Source: Lentibacillus amyloliquefaciens (GTDB lineage Bacteria > Bacillota > Bacilli > Bacillales > Amphibacillaceae). Taken from it: a DNA stretch of 64,000 nucleotides. Of this stretch, positions 44,243 through 53,432 are shown one piece after another. Below the pieces are notes generated by a model. It was not told the DNA's origin and searched no databases. It saw nothing but the letters and a program-made list of their open reading frames with translations. Position numbers and translations under genes: made by a program. Every line of letters begins with the position of its first letter. Position 1 is the first letter of the stretch. Location of the stretch: NCBI RefSeq assembly GCF_001307805.1, contig NZ_CP013862.1:620001-684000 (forward strand). Reading direction: 5' to 3'.

Positions 44243-45526
44243 ATGGAAAAAGCAATTCAATTCTCAAACAGTGAAAAATCCCTGATCTGGAAACGATTTA
44301 TCGAACCAGCCAAAGGTACACAGGAAGAAGCAGAGCATTTCCTGGAAGTCTGTGAGAACTTTGGGTTGAACCCGTTATTGGGCGACATTGTCTTTCAGCG
44401 CTATGAAACCAAACGCGGTGCCAAAACCCAATTCATCACAACACGGGACGGACTTCTCCGTGTCGCTACCAGTCAGCCGGGTTATGTCGGACCGCCCAAC
44501 GCCAATGTGGTGAAGGAAGGCGATCATTTTGAGTTTCTGCCTTCTGAAGGAACGGTCAGGCATAAATTCGGGACAAAACGCGGACAGATTCTGGGGGCTT
44601 ATGCGATTATGCAGCATAAAAAGCATAACCCAGTGGCCGTCTTTGTCGACTTTGAGGAATATTTTCTGGCCAACAGCGGCAGGCAAAATTCCCGGTACGG
44701 CAATCCCAACGTGTGGGATACGCTGCCAAGCGCCATGATTATCAAGATTGCCGAAACCTTTGTGCTGCGCCGGCAATTTCCATTGGGCGGTTTATATACG
44801 CAGGAAGAAATGGGGCTGGATGACAATCTGCAAACAGAGGATGCAAAGGAAACAGCTTCACCGGATAAACAGCATTCAGCACAAACCAAACCGGCTGCGA
44901 AAGAACCTGAAAAAGAAGTGTCCCAACCGGGGGACGACGTCATCCATCAGGAAATGGTCGTCAAATCGTATGACATCAAAACAAGTTCATCAAAGAAACA
45001 ATATGGTGTTCTGTCGGTTCAGAGCAAAACGTCCAATCAAGCCGTTCAAGTATTGATTCGGGATAAATCATTAATGAAATCCCTGCAGCATGTATCGGCC
45101 GGGGAAATTTTAAACCTGGAACTCTATGAAGAAAATAGTTTCTACTTCCTGAAAGATTACGCTGAAAGGGCTTCAGTCGATAATCAACAAAAGGATGAAA
45201 AAGAAGAGAACCAAAAAGGCGAATCATCAAAAGAGACTGACGGGCCTGCAAAGGCACCTCAAGAAAATGAGCAAAGCGAAGCAGGTTATCCTTATGAGGT
45301 CATGATCCAAAATGTGAAATTTGGTGAGAAGGCTTCTGAAAAGTTTGCCAAAATCACTGGTGTGATCGATGGACAGACCCAATTGATGCTTGCGCGCGGT
45401 GAACAAGCCGTTCAGAAAGCGGATGGTTTGGAACAAGGCGATAATGTCACTCTTTCCTTGAAAAAGGAAAACGGCTTTCTTTTTCTCGTTGATCTCGTTG
45501 AAGAAACGCAGCAACGAGCGGGGTGA
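44243..45526 (+). CDS. RecT/Bet-type single-strand annealing protein with long tail
   Basis: Residues 1-195 are a RecT/Bet annealing domain (NSEKSLIWKRF; CENFGLNPLLGDI; TRDGLLRVA near 70; GAYAIMQHK; IKIAETFVLRRQFP near 172). The other 230 residues form an extension with two similar beta-rich segments (about 245-305 and 345-420) joined by Glu/Gln/Lys-rich linkers, perhaps OB folds. Bet proteins anneal single strands during recombination. AAAGGAGATG precedes ATG 44243. It heads the operon with a zinc-finger protein, SSB and a Cas4-like nuclease. Confidence 0.85.
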   Translation: MEKAIQFSNSEKSLIWKRFIEPAKGTQEEAEHFLEVCENFGLNPLLGDIVFQRYETKRGAKTQFITTRDGLLRVATSQPGYVGPPNANVVKEGDHFEFLPSEGTVRHKFGTKRGQILGAYAIMQHKKHNPVAVFVDFEEYFLANSGRQNSRYGNPNVWDTLPSAMIIKIAETFVLRRQFPLGGLYTQEEMGLDDNLQTEDAKETASPDKQHSAQTKPAAKEPEKEVSQPGDDVIHQEMVVKSYDIKTSSSKKQYGVLSVQSKTSNQAVQVLIRDKSLMKSLQHVSAGEILNLELYEENSFYFLKDYAERASVDNQQKDEKEENQKGESSKETDGPAKAPQENEQSEAGYPYEVMIQNVKFGEKASEKFAKITGVIDGQTQLMLARGEQAVQKADGLEQGDNVTLSLKKENGFLFLVDLVEETQQRAG

Positions 45527-46290
45527 TGATCTTGTTACCGGGTATTCTGGATGTTGCGCAACAATATGATTTGACGTTTCATGCCAAATCGTATGGGAAG
45601 AAGGAAACATTGTGTAAATGCCCTTTTTGTCATGAGGACACCAAAAAACCCAAGAAGCACTATCTCTCGTTAAATACGGACGACAACGTCTATAAGTGCT
45701 GGTATTGCAAGGAATCAGGTGGCGTGCTGGACTTTGAAGCAAAGTTGAGCGGTAAACCTTATAACGCCGTTAAGGAGCAGTACTTTGGTCAAGCAAAGAC
45801 AACACTCCATCCAGCTTATAAACTGAATCCGTACCAGCTGAAACGCATTGGTTGGCAGGACTATAAACGAAAATCGTTTAATGGGTTTCTACAAAAACGG
45901 GAGGAAGTGATCAAAGACTGGAAGCAATATGTCCATGATGAACTGGTGACGCATTATGCGTTATTTCTGTGTATCGCGCATCTGGAAAATCAGGATGAGC
46001 GGAGGCAGGAATTGATGACCTGGTTCATACGGAAATGCTGGGATTCACCGATTCCCGCAATGTATGACCAAATTCAAGATGAGTTCTTAAAACGCAGCGA
46101 GGCATTAAAGAGTTGGGCGTTAGAAGGAACAGAATTGGGTCGCAGTGCATGGCGCGTCTGTTTGAAAACCATGGACCTTGATCTGGACGCATTGTTTCTC
46201 AATATCCTGTTTTTAAAATTTCTGGCCCAAATTGATGATAAAAAAAGACACAATCCAAAACAGGAAAGTGTCACAGAAAAAGTTATATAA
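45523..46290 (+). CDS. CHC2 zinc-finger (DnaG-like) protein
   Basis: 255 residues. The N-terminal 70 form a primase-type CHC2 zinc finger (C-K-CPFCHED near 31 and CWYCKESGG near 57). No TOPRIM or other catalytic primase domain follows; the helical C-terminal part is unassigned. It overlaps the end of the RecT gene (ATGATG around the stop) and so is coupled to it. TTG 45532 is a possible alternative start. A role in recognising single-stranded DNA or priming element replication is plausible. Confidence 0.78.
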   Translation: MMILLPGILDVAQQYDLTFHAKSYGKKETLCKCPFCHEDTKKPKKHYLSLNTDDNVYKCWYCKESGGVLDFEAKLSGKPYNAVKEQYFGQAKTTLHPAYKLNPYQLKRIGWQDYKRKSFNGFLQKREEVIKDWKQYVHDELVTHYALFLCIAHLENQDERRQELMTWFIRKCWDSPIPAMYDQIQDEFLKRSEALKSWALEGTELGRSAWRVCLKTMDLDLDALFLNILFLKFLAQIDDKKRHNPKQESVTEKVI

Positions 46291-46348
46291 CGTGGTTAAG
46301 GATACCAAGATTCATTCCAAAATTCAAATGTGAAGGAGCGTATTTAAA

Positions 46349-46789
46349 ATGAACAATGTACAAATGATTGGTCGTATGACAAAAGATGTGGAGCTGAAAT
46401 ACACACAGAATGGCAATGCCGTGGCAACCTTTACGTTGGCGGTAAACCGTCCGTTCAGGAATCATCAAGGCAATCAGGATGCGGACTTTATTCGCTGCCA
46501 GATATGGCGCAAACCTGCCGAGAACACAGCACAATACTGCGGGAAAGGTTCTCAGGTTGGTGTCACAGGCCGCATCCAGACGCGTTCCTTTGAGGGGCAG
46601 GATGGCAAGACGGTCTTTATGACGGAAGTGGTAGCCGATAACGTTGAATTTCTTGATACACGTAACCAGAACGGTCAAGGAAATCAGCAACACGGTTATC
46701 AACCAAACAACCAAAACAAGCAGCAAAATAATCCGTATCAGGGCCAGGGTGTACCGGTCGATGTCAACGATGAAGACCTGCCATTTTAA
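46349..46789 (+). CDS. ssb: single-stranded DNA-binding protein
   Basis: 146 residues: an OB fold (MNNVQMIGRMTKDVELKYT ... FIRCQIWRKPAEN ... VTGRIQTRSFE) followed by a Gln/Asn-rich linker and the acidic tip DEDLPF that docks partner proteins. It is an element copy of SSB, in one operon with the RecT and nuclease genes. GAAGGAGCG precedes ATG 46349. Confidence 0.95.
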   Translation: MNNVQMIGRMTKDVELKYTQNGNAVATFTLAVNRPFRNHQGNQDADFIRCQIWRKPAENTAQYCGKGSQVGVTGRIQTRSFEGQDGKTVFMTEVVADNVEFLDTRNQNGQGNQQHGYQPNNQNKQQNNPYQGQGVPVDVNDEDLPF

Positions 46790-46872
46790 AAAGGTGAAAG
46801 CAAACAAAAGGGAGATTGGATAAGATCCATCTTCCTTTTTCTTTTAAATATATGTCGAAAGGAGGTAACCCC

Positions 46873-47589
46873 ATGATTTTTTCGTTTTCACGATTAAAAT
46901 TGTATAAACAGTGTCCGTTTCGGTTCTACAACAAATATATTCTTGGCAAAGACGAGCCAATGACTCAACCACTGGCGCTCGGAAAGGCTGTTCACCAAGC
47001 CATTGATGATAAGATAAATGGTCTGTCACATGAAGAAGCCGTTTTAAATGGCTATGCTGTAGCCGAATTCCATGATGAGCTGAAACAACATGAAATTTCT
47101 GAGTTGGTGGATCGAGCACCCATCCAGCCACATATGGGCGAAACGGAGATGTATTTCAAACTGCCATTAGCGGATGAAACCATTGCGCCTGAAATACAGG
47201 GCTACATTGATTTGTATTCGCCTGATGGCGTCATAACAGACTGGAAAACAAACCGTATTTCTTATGACGTAACGGAAAATAAGCAACTGGCGTTATATGC
47301 TTGGGCAATCAGCCAAATAAAAAATTTAGAAACGGTGGAAGGTGTATTATACTTTCTTCGCTATCAGAAGGAAAGCAGTCGTGCTTTTACTGTAGACGGT
47401 ATGGAAACAGCAAGGCTATGGGCACTGGAAGTGGCTGGTGAGATTAACAAAAAGTTAGAACTCTTAGACATACTCCCACACGAATATAAAAAATTGTTTC
47501 CAGCCAAACCCTCACGTGTATGCAGACACTGTCCTTTTGCAAAGGAGTGTATAAAAATCAATCATATAGCAACACCGCTCGGAGTATAA
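46873..47589 (+). CDS. PD-(D/E)XK nuclease, RecB/Cas4-like
   Basis: 238 residues. FSRLKLYKQCPFRFYNKY at the start, LGKAVHQAID near 40, the nuclease core VITDWKTNR near 120 and a C-terminal CRHCPFAKEC. The early Cys plus the three C-terminal Cys could hold a 4Fe-4S cluster as in Cas4 and AddB. ATG 46873 is chosen because AAAGGAGGTAACCCC precedes it. As the exonuclease partner of the RecT/Bet protein it would make the single strands used for annealing. No cas genes or CRISPR repeats were seen. Confidence 0.85.
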   Translation: MIFSFSRLKLYKQCPFRFYNKYILGKDEPMTQPLALGKAVHQAIDDKINGLSHEEAVLNGYAVAEFHDELKQHEISELVDRAPIQPHMGETEMYFKLPLADETIAPEIQGYIDLYSPDGVITDWKTNRISYDVTENKQLALYAWAISQIKNLETVEGVLYFLRYQKESSRAFTVDGMETARLWALEVAGEINKKLELLDILPHEYKKLFPAKPSRVCRHCPFAKECIKINHIATPLGV

Positions 47590-47643
47590 TCTGAGCGGTA
47601 TTGACTTTTAGGTTACTATTACATAATTGAAAGTGTTATAATC

Positions 47644-47669
47644 TTCAACAATCGGGCCATTTTGTTGAA
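47644..47669. repeat. short inverted repeat behind the nuclease gene
   Basis: TTCAACAA at 47644-47651 pairs with TTGTTGAA at 47662-47669 around TCGGGCCATT. It has no T tract, so it may be a dispersed repeat fragment or a recombination relic. Confidence 0.35.
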
Positions 47670-47779
47670 CAAGGAAATGAATTGGTACTAAGCATATCAA
47701 GGTGGTTTTACACGATAAAATATATTGCTTAGGGAACGTACGTTTGCTAGAATAAAGTAAACGACAGAGGGTGAGTTTA

Positions 47780-48253
47780 ATGAGCAATTTAGTGCTTCGG
47801 AATGTGGATGAGGATGACCTTCCTATTTTTTTTAAGCATCAACGGGACAGTGAGGCAAACCAAATGGCCGCCTTTACAAGTAAGGACCCTAATGATTGGA
47901 ATAGCTTCGCTGAACACTGGAACAAAATACTTACGAATAAGAATATTATTAAGCAAACTATCATTGTTGAGAACACCGTAGTTGGCCATATTGTACACTT
48001 CGAGCAGTCCGGAAAACCAGAAGTAACCTATTGGATTGGAAAGGAATACTGGGGTAAGGGAATCGCAACCAACGCTTTACAAGAATTTCTAAAACAGGTT
48101 TCAATTCGTCCACTTTATGCTCGCGCTGCAAAAGACAATACTGGATCCATAAAGGTTTTAAAAAGATGTGGGTTCATGATTTCGGGTGAAGATAGCGGGT
48201 ATGCAAACGCGCGTGGTAGGGATGTTGAAGAGTTTATTCTCACCCTTAACTAA
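47780..48253 (+). CDS. GNAT-family N-acetyltransferase
   Basis: 157 residues of the RimJ/RimL-like GNAT type: VTYWIGKEYWGKGIATNALQ is the acetyl-CoA motif near 85-104 and LKRCGFMISGED the C-terminal one near 132. The acceptor is unknown. ATG 47780 has GAGGGTGAG upstream; an in-frame ATG nine bases earlier is less well placed. It stands alone and may already be outside the element. Confidence 0.9.
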   Translation: MSNLVLRNVDEDDLPIFFKHQRDSEANQMAAFTSKDPNDWNSFAEHWNKILTNKNIIKQTIIVENTVVGHIVHFEQSGKPEVTYWIGKEYWGKGIATNALQEFLKQVSIRPLYARAAKDNTGSIKVLKRCGFMISGEDSGYANARGRDVEEFILTLN

Positions 48254-48330
48254 AGAAATTCAAACTATAGTGTTTATTGTGTTTATTCCTTTATAGGGCG
48301 CGATTATTGGATAGGGATGGAGGGATGGAG

Positions 48331-49194
48331 ATGAAAAGCAATATTTTGTATGATTATTATGCAGAAATCATAGGTGAAGGAGAAAAGCTCATCTTCCTTC
48401 CGGCGGCAGGGTTTTCCGGAAATGAAGGACTCAATGTAGCTAGGTATCTCCAAGATGATTTTGAAACACATATGGTGGATCTCCCCGGTTTAGGTCAGGG
48501 AATGGGGATACAGGGACGGATCACCTCTCTAAAAATGGCGAACTGGCTAAAGGAATACTTGGATCAAAAAAATATTGATAAGGCGTCATTCATTGGACAT
48601 TCTCTGGGAGGGGGTGTTTTGCTAGCATTTGCAAATCATTATCCTGAAAAAATAAAAAGTCTTGTTTTGCTAGATCAGGGACACAAGCCTATGCCCAGAA
48701 TCCCGAAATCGGAATTTGGCGCATTTGCCTATTCTTTTCCCGTATTGAATGTTATGGCAACATTATTTGGGCATTCTTTCCTGAAGCTGTTAAGACCATT
48801 GTTTGAAGATCCGGATTCAGAAGATGAGGATCTTGATAAAAGTGTGAAGCAGTTTTGCGATATGGTTTCCATTGACGAAAGTCCATACGTGAGAAAAGCC
48901 ATCAAAGGGGCAGTGGATATTTCGACAGAAGGATTAAATCTTATATTTGGTTATTATAATCTCAATCTTCCAAAGCTGCTTAAGCAGATTAAGGTACCTA
49001 CATATCTGGCATATGCCACATTCACAGGAGTTAATGAAAGAGAACGCGAGAACACTTATAAATATATCAAAAAACTGGAACTACTGGATGGATTGCCAAT
49101 CACCTACCGTCCTGTGGAAAGCGGCCATTATGTTCACTGGAGTGATCCGACCCTCTTAGCAGATTTAAAAGTGTATTTAAAACAAGCATCTTAA
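48331..49194 (+). CDS. alpha/beta hydrolase
   Basis: 287 residues. The nucleophile elbow FIGHSLGGGVLL is near 88, the acid is probably in the 235-245 region, and His in VESGHYVHW near 270. ATG 48331 is six bases after GGAGGG; ATG 48325 overlaps it. Substrate unknown. It follows the GNAT gene by about 80 bases in the same direction. Confidence 0.88.
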   Translation: MKSNILYDYYAEIIGEGEKLIFLPAAGFSGNEGLNVARYLQDDFETHMVDLPGLGQGMGIQGRITSLKMANWLKEYLDQKNIDKASFIGHSLGGGVLLAFANHYPEKIKSLVLLDQGHKPMPRIPKSEFGAFAYSFPVLNVMATLFGHSFLKLLRPLFEDPDSEDEDLDKSVKQFCDMVSIDESPYVRKAIKGAVDISTEGLNLIFGYYNLNLPKLLKQIKVPTYLAYATFTGVNERERENTYKYIKKLELLDGLPITYRPVESGHYVHWSDPTLLADLKVYLKQAS

Positions 49195-49284
49195 GCAAAC
49201 GGGCGCTTATCAGGAATAAAAATGCGTTCGTTATTCGTTCATTGAGACAAATTGCGTAATGAAATCCAAAGAAGGTGAACATTT

Positions 49285-49479
49285 ATGATATGGTTGATTT
49301 TATTAATATTAATTCTTGGCATCTTTCTTGTCATCAAAAGTAAAACAAGAGGTTATAAGATTCTTGGCTATGTTTTAATAAGTTGCATATTAATTTTTAC
49401 AGTAATTGTTATTTCAAATATGGGCGTGAAAACAGATGAAAACATTACTGAGGAACCATCAATAAATTCAGATAACTAA
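49285..49479 (+). CDS. small membrane protein, 64 aa
   Basis: Two hydrophobic segments (1-18 and 25-44) and a polar acidic tail; GAAGGTGAAC precedes the ATG. Family unknown. Confidence 0.6.
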   Translation: MIWLILLILILGIFLVIKSKTRGYKILGYVLISCILIFTVIVISNMGVKTDENITEEPSINSDN

Positions 49480-49713
49480 GTACATTTTTACTGATATATT
49501 CAGGGAGGGTTTGATCCTTTTTACACTATACTACAAACGGGTGCAAGAACGGAATAAGACTTGTGTCCACTTTTGCTTTGCTTTAAAGAGCCATATTGCA
49601 GAATAGTTAACGAAGTTTGGGAAGGAACGAAAAATTTGCTAAAGATACAGCTGAAAAAGTAGGAGATTTTGTTGGTGGACTGTTTAGCTAATAAACGATG
49701 GAGGTGTTAGTTC
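49480..49713. other. intergenic DNA with a gene fragment
   Basis: At about 49624-49692 an open stretch without start signal ends in KVGDFVGGLFS and a TAA. It looks like the 3' end of a lost small gene. Nothing else was recognised. Confidence 0.35.
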
Positions 49714-50520
49714 TTGCTTAAAAAAAGTGATGTTCCAAATATTGTTGCCGAAGCTCTTTCGCCATATGAGAAAGAAAAAAAAGAATCAACATTTTTGCCA
49801 CTGAGGGTGTATTATAAAGGCCAATACTATTTTTTCTTTACAGTAACACCTCCTATTGAATATGTGGTTATTAGGGAAGATGGAATAGTTCCTTTTTATG
49901 ATGATGCAAAAGTAATCACTCTTACAGCTAATGGATTTGATACCATGAATAAAAATTTGAATTCTATTGGTAAGGAATGGTTGAATTCTTCAGCAAAAAT
50001 GCTCTTTTACAATTTAATAGACACCTTGGAGAGGCTAAAACAAAAGCTGGTATCAAGTATGCCAGATGATGTTTATCAGTCTCTGAACTCCTTTATAGAG
50101 ATGGCTAAGCGTGGAATTCACGAACAGGAAATAATTGAAGAAACGGTAAAAGAAGGATTGAATTATACAGAAAGCGTTTATAAAAAAGGAATATTAACAA
50201 AAGAGGATGCAGACTATCTTGAGCAAAATAAAGATGAGACAATGAGGGCTATGAGTCGTAAAAATCTGATTCAAATGGAGACTTATGAGGAAAGAAAAAA
50301 AGTTATTTCTTTTATTTGGAAAAAAATATGGACTAAACCCTACCTTTTGTTTGATTTACTCTTGTTATTAAGATATCAAATCAATCTACGTTCAAATAAA
50401 GATCGTAAGGCGGCAGAGGCACGGAAGTTAATAAACAGAATTGAAGAAGGCAAACCTTCAGCTGAACATGAGGAAACGAAAAATAATATTTTACAAAGTA
50501 TCCTGAACCCAAAAACTTAA
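49714..50520 (+). CDS. hypothetical protein, 268 aa
   Basis: The N-terminal 75 residues are strand-rich and aromatic (RVYYKGQYYFFF), the remainder helical and charged with one hydrophobic patch near 210-222 (PYLLFDLLLLL). TTG 49714 follows GGAGGTG. No family was recognised. The downstream pseudogene has its own ribosome binding site right after the stop, so they once formed an operon. Confidence 0.6.
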   Translation: MLKKSDVPNIVAEALSPYEKEKKESTFLPLRVYYKGQYYFFFTVTPPIEYVVIREDGIVPFYDDAKVITLTANGFDTMNKNLNSIGKEWLNSSAKMLFYNLIDTLERLKQKLVSSMPDDVYQSLNSFIEMAKRGIHEQEIIEETVKEGLNYTESVYKKGILTKEDADYLEQNKDETMRAMSRKNLIQMETYEERKKVISFIWKKIWTKPYLLFDLLLLLRYQINLRSNKDRKAAEARKLINRIEEGKPSAEHEETKNNILQSILNPKT

Positions 50521-50534
50521 AGGAGAATATATCA

Positions 50535-50742
50535 ATGAAAGCAGTCAAAAGCGCACTATTTTTGTACAAAGAAAACTTTAAAGTACATTCTCGTTATCAG
50601 CGTGACTATTGTATTTCCTATTTTGATTCGTAATACATTTGTTGTTATGTTCAATGGTCTATCGGTAGGATTGGAAGAACCGAAATGGGATTTTGATAAT
50701 ATAAATACCGGAAGACGATTCTACTGCAGTACTGTTCCATAA
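50535..50742 (+). pseudogene. frameshifted small membrane protein
   Basis: AGGAG precedes ATG 50535. The first 16 codons (MKAVKSALFLYKENFK) are followed by a frame change: the neighbouring frame continues with ILVISVTIVFPILIRNTF, a transmembrane segment, to a TAA at 50740-50742. A one-base change near 50583-50590 separates the two frames. The family was not identified. Confidence 0.6.
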
Positions 50743-50996
50743 TACGATCGGGCGCGAGAATGGAATATGAACCTCATTCCTTTTTGATCTTTCTTTAAAG
50801 CAAAGTGGAGGGGTTAATCCTCCACTTGTTGACTAAATAATGACCCAATACTAAACAGCTTTTGTTCTATTCATCTTACGTAAGTAATCACGTCTTTGTA
50901 TCATTCAGTTACCCAGTTTCATTTTGAACATTACAGTTCCAGAAAAGGGCGCCCTAGAAGGATAGCCCTTTTGTCCATAATTATACAGTTGTTACG
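50743..50996. other. intergenic DNA with two hairpins
   Basis: GTGGAGG/CCTCCAC at 50805-50825 lacks a clear T tract. The second hairpin (50943-50972) is the ssp terminator. This is the last plausible place for the right end of the element. Confidence 0.4.
50943..50972 (-). terminator. terminator of the ssp gene
   Basis: AAAAGGGC at 50943-50950 pairs with GCCCTTTT at 50965-50972; it lies 24 bases beyond the ssp stop on the minus strand. Confidence 0.75.
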
Positions 50997-51203
50997 TTAC
51001 CGCGGCATGTTACCGCCAAATTGTTGTTCAGCTGTGTTAACAAGACGTTTTGTGATTTCCCCACCTACAGATCCGTTGGCACGGGAAGTAGTATCAGCAC
51101 CAAGTTGTACACCAAACTCCTGCGCAATCTCAGTCTTCATTTGGTTTAAAGCTTGTTCTGCACCAGGGACTACCAGTTGATTTGAACTGTTGTTGCTTGG
51201 CAT
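50997..51203 (-). CDS. alpha/beta-type small acid-soluble spore protein
   Basis: 68 residues that coat and protect spore DNA. The signatures [15 protein letters not shown] near 18 and the [16 protein letters not shown] block near 40 are typical; the N-terminus is Asn/Ser-rich as in SspA-D. The Gly-Arg-type germination protease site is in the E-I-A segment. AAGGAGGTGACTGAAT precedes ATG 51203. It stands alone on the minus strand. Confidence 0.96.
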   Translation of the reverse strand: MPSNNSSNQLVVPGAEQALNQMKTEIAQEFGVQLGADTTSRANGSVGGEITKRLVNTAEQQFGGNMPR

Positions 51204-51761
51204 ATTCAGTCACCTCCTTGGGTACCCTTATGTTTCGTACTGAAGCGTGATTTTAAAACTGGTAGTTGTTGTAAATTCCTGATTAAAAGGTGCTTAATAA
51301 CGCATCGAAGTTCTTCGTTAACTTGCGTTTATAAAGTCTGTGAACAATAGCGCAAGTGCCCGTTCAACGACGTACGGACTGCGCATCGCGGCGATTTTAG
51401 CCGGTTTGCACCACTGGCCGCAGTAGATAAAGGAAACACGGCGACCATCGGGAGTCGGTGTTGACTTATCGGAAGGTAAGGGAAGTCTCGCAACTTTAAC
51501 GCTGGAGGCACCTTATCTCGCTAATAAAATTGTATCGCAAAATTTTATACTTTCAAGAAAGGTTAGAGCTGCTGAAACGAAAATGATTAGAATTAGAGGG
51601 GAAGAGGTATAAAAAATAATATACTGCTTAACTCGGGCACTTAACTTGAATAGGGCTAGCGCCCGTTTAACCATCTTTACATATTTTAGCCATTTTATTA
51701 TAATATTTTCTCGATAGGAATGAAAAAACCGGGCAGCTTTTTGCCCGGTTTTCTAAGGAGA
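51204..51761. other. non-coding stretch
   Basis: A GC-rich patch at about 51300-51500 has the look of a decayed dispersed element but gives no acceptable gene. A bidirectional terminator-type hairpin, AAAACCGGGC with GCCCGGTTTT, lies at about 51725-51752. Confidence 0.45.
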
Positions 51762-51890
51762 TTAAGTGAGGTATACGTGTTTTTGCTCAATTACATCTAG
51801 GATATCATGCGCAACGACAATGTTCGGATGTTTGACCCCCAGTTCTTTCAGATCATAAAAGTTGGTAATGTCGACAACACTGCAATTTTT
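51762..51890 (-). pseudogene. C-terminal remnant of an unidentified gene
   Basis: A 42-codon open stretch on the minus strand with normal protein composition (ELGVKHPNIVVAHDILDVIE) ends at TAA 51762-51764, next to the hairpin at 51725-51752. It has no start codon and is preceded by an in-frame stop, so it is a decayed 3' end. Confidence 0.4.
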
Positions 51891-52011
51891 TTAATTGATA
51901 TCGCAATACCTTTCCTTTCAGTAGTTTTCTTCTCTCATAAATTCGATGACACTCCTGGTTTAGCATTTTTCGTATCCGGCTGAACCATGGCGATTCCACC
52001 ATTTGTTCACT

Positions 52012-52575
52012 TTATATCAGATGCAAAGGCTTTGCTTGTTTGAATGAATCAGTACACTTTTCCTTTTTTATTTGACTTTCCTTTATTTTGGTAATTTCCT
52101 GTTTTAATGTTTGAATCTCTCGTTTTAAATCTTTTATTTCTTTTGCTTGTTTTTCCGTATGTTCGATTCGCTTGTTTTGTCTGTCCTGCTTTTCCTAGAT
52201 GTTTTTTAACCATTTTTCTTGATTAGCTACATTAGATACAGTCATGCCGATGGTCTGCATCACGGATAAAATATTTTCTTTGTAATTACCACTTTCTAAT
52301 GTTGTTTGCACATCTTTTATCGAACTGTCGACTGTGATCGGAAAACTTCTATTTGTCAACATTTCCATAATCTGTGGCTTGTCATAGTTTTGGTCTTTAC
52401 ATTGTTTGGTGAATTTCAGTACTTCAATCGCTTCAGGATGATAATACGTTTCATCCTGCTGGTCTGCTTTCGGGATATAAACATTAAAATCCTTGATCCA
52501 ATTTGCTGCGGTATTTTCTGAGATGCCAACAATATGGCACAAACCGTTGATACCTAACAATTCCAATGTTTTCAC
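52012..52575 (-). pseudogene. MerR-like DNA-binding protein with coiled coil, amber-interrupted
   Basis: The first 126 codons encode an HTH (GLCHIVGISENTAANWIKDF near 11) and a helical region. A TAG at 52195-52197 stops it. Beyond the TAG the same frame stays open for 60 codons and encodes a Lys/Glu/Gln-rich coiled coil to TAA 52012-52014. The whole, 187 codons, has the layout of RacA-like or DUF3967-type proteins of Bacillus plasmids and chromosomes. Either a nonsense mutation or a sequencing error. Confidence 0.65.
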
Positions 52576-53432
52576 CGTCTTTCTGTTTTGTTCTCGTTTG
52601 CCTATATTCCATCTTATTTCCGATCATATCCTCATGATAAAATATAAAAATGGTATACGTATGTGATAAATGTGGCAAGGGTGAGTGAAAATATTTCAAA
52701 TAAATATATGTAGGATCGACTGACGTGCGCACAAAAACGGTCATACTGTTTGCCATGTAACAACTAAAAAGATGTTCTACTGCTTTTAAAGGTTTGTAAC
52801 TGGATTCACTTATATAATCATTCCTGAATGCAAGCGTTTCTTCTATTATTCAACCGCGGCCAAGTGATTCTTTTTCAGCCATTAATAAAAAAGTAATACC
52901 TATCAATTGGTCTTTAAGAGATGAATTAGGTCAAGGGAGAAGGAAATAATGCTTTTCCCGTTTTTTTTATGATTCGAGTGATTCAATTTCAAGTATTTAC
53001 CAAACGGGCGCGCGACAAGTTCTGCTATAAGCGCTTTAAAGCGTGAACATGCGGGGAACTTTAATGTAAATTCCAACTTTACAACGGAGGACGGGTTCTT
53101 TGCATCAGATTGAAGCTATTCAACAATCTACACCTATTTCCGTTTTTGATTGCTAAGATATTACCTGAAAAGCTGTCAGTTAAAACATCAATATATTCCT
53201 TCCTAAATGCATTGTCGAAAAAGACAATATTCAAAGGTTTTTTTTGGCTAAGACACTTGTTTTGTTCTTGATAAATATGTTATAGAATTTAAGTAATTAA
53301 ATAAAATATTAAGCGCTTTCAAAATAAGTGAGGTGATGTCCCAGGATAGGGTAGGCATTTAGATTAATTGACTTGTTGTCTTATAAACTATTGGTAGCGT
53401 TTAAAAGTCAATTTAAGAAGGAGTTTTGGGAC
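52576..53432. other. non-coding stretch before the TRAP operon
   Basis: About 850 bases without a supported gene. The right end holds the dctP promoter region with a cre-like site and the ribosome binding site of dctP. Confidence 0.5.
53308..53321 (-). promoter_or_regulatory. cre-like (CcpA) site upstream of dctP
   Basis: Read on the minus strand, TGAAAGCGCTTAAT matches the cre consensus TGWAARCGYTWNCW except at one position. It lies about 110 bases before dctP and just behind a weak TATAGA -10 box, a position suited to catabolite repression. Confidence 0.5.

Noticed and set aside
46873..47589. Cas4 of a CRISPR system
   Set aside because: No cas genes or repeat-spacer array exist in the window; the partner genes point to a recombination role.
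48331..50520. hydrolase and the following genes as sure parts of the mobile element
   Set aside because: No transfer or element signature and no right-end repeat could be found, so membership is undecided.
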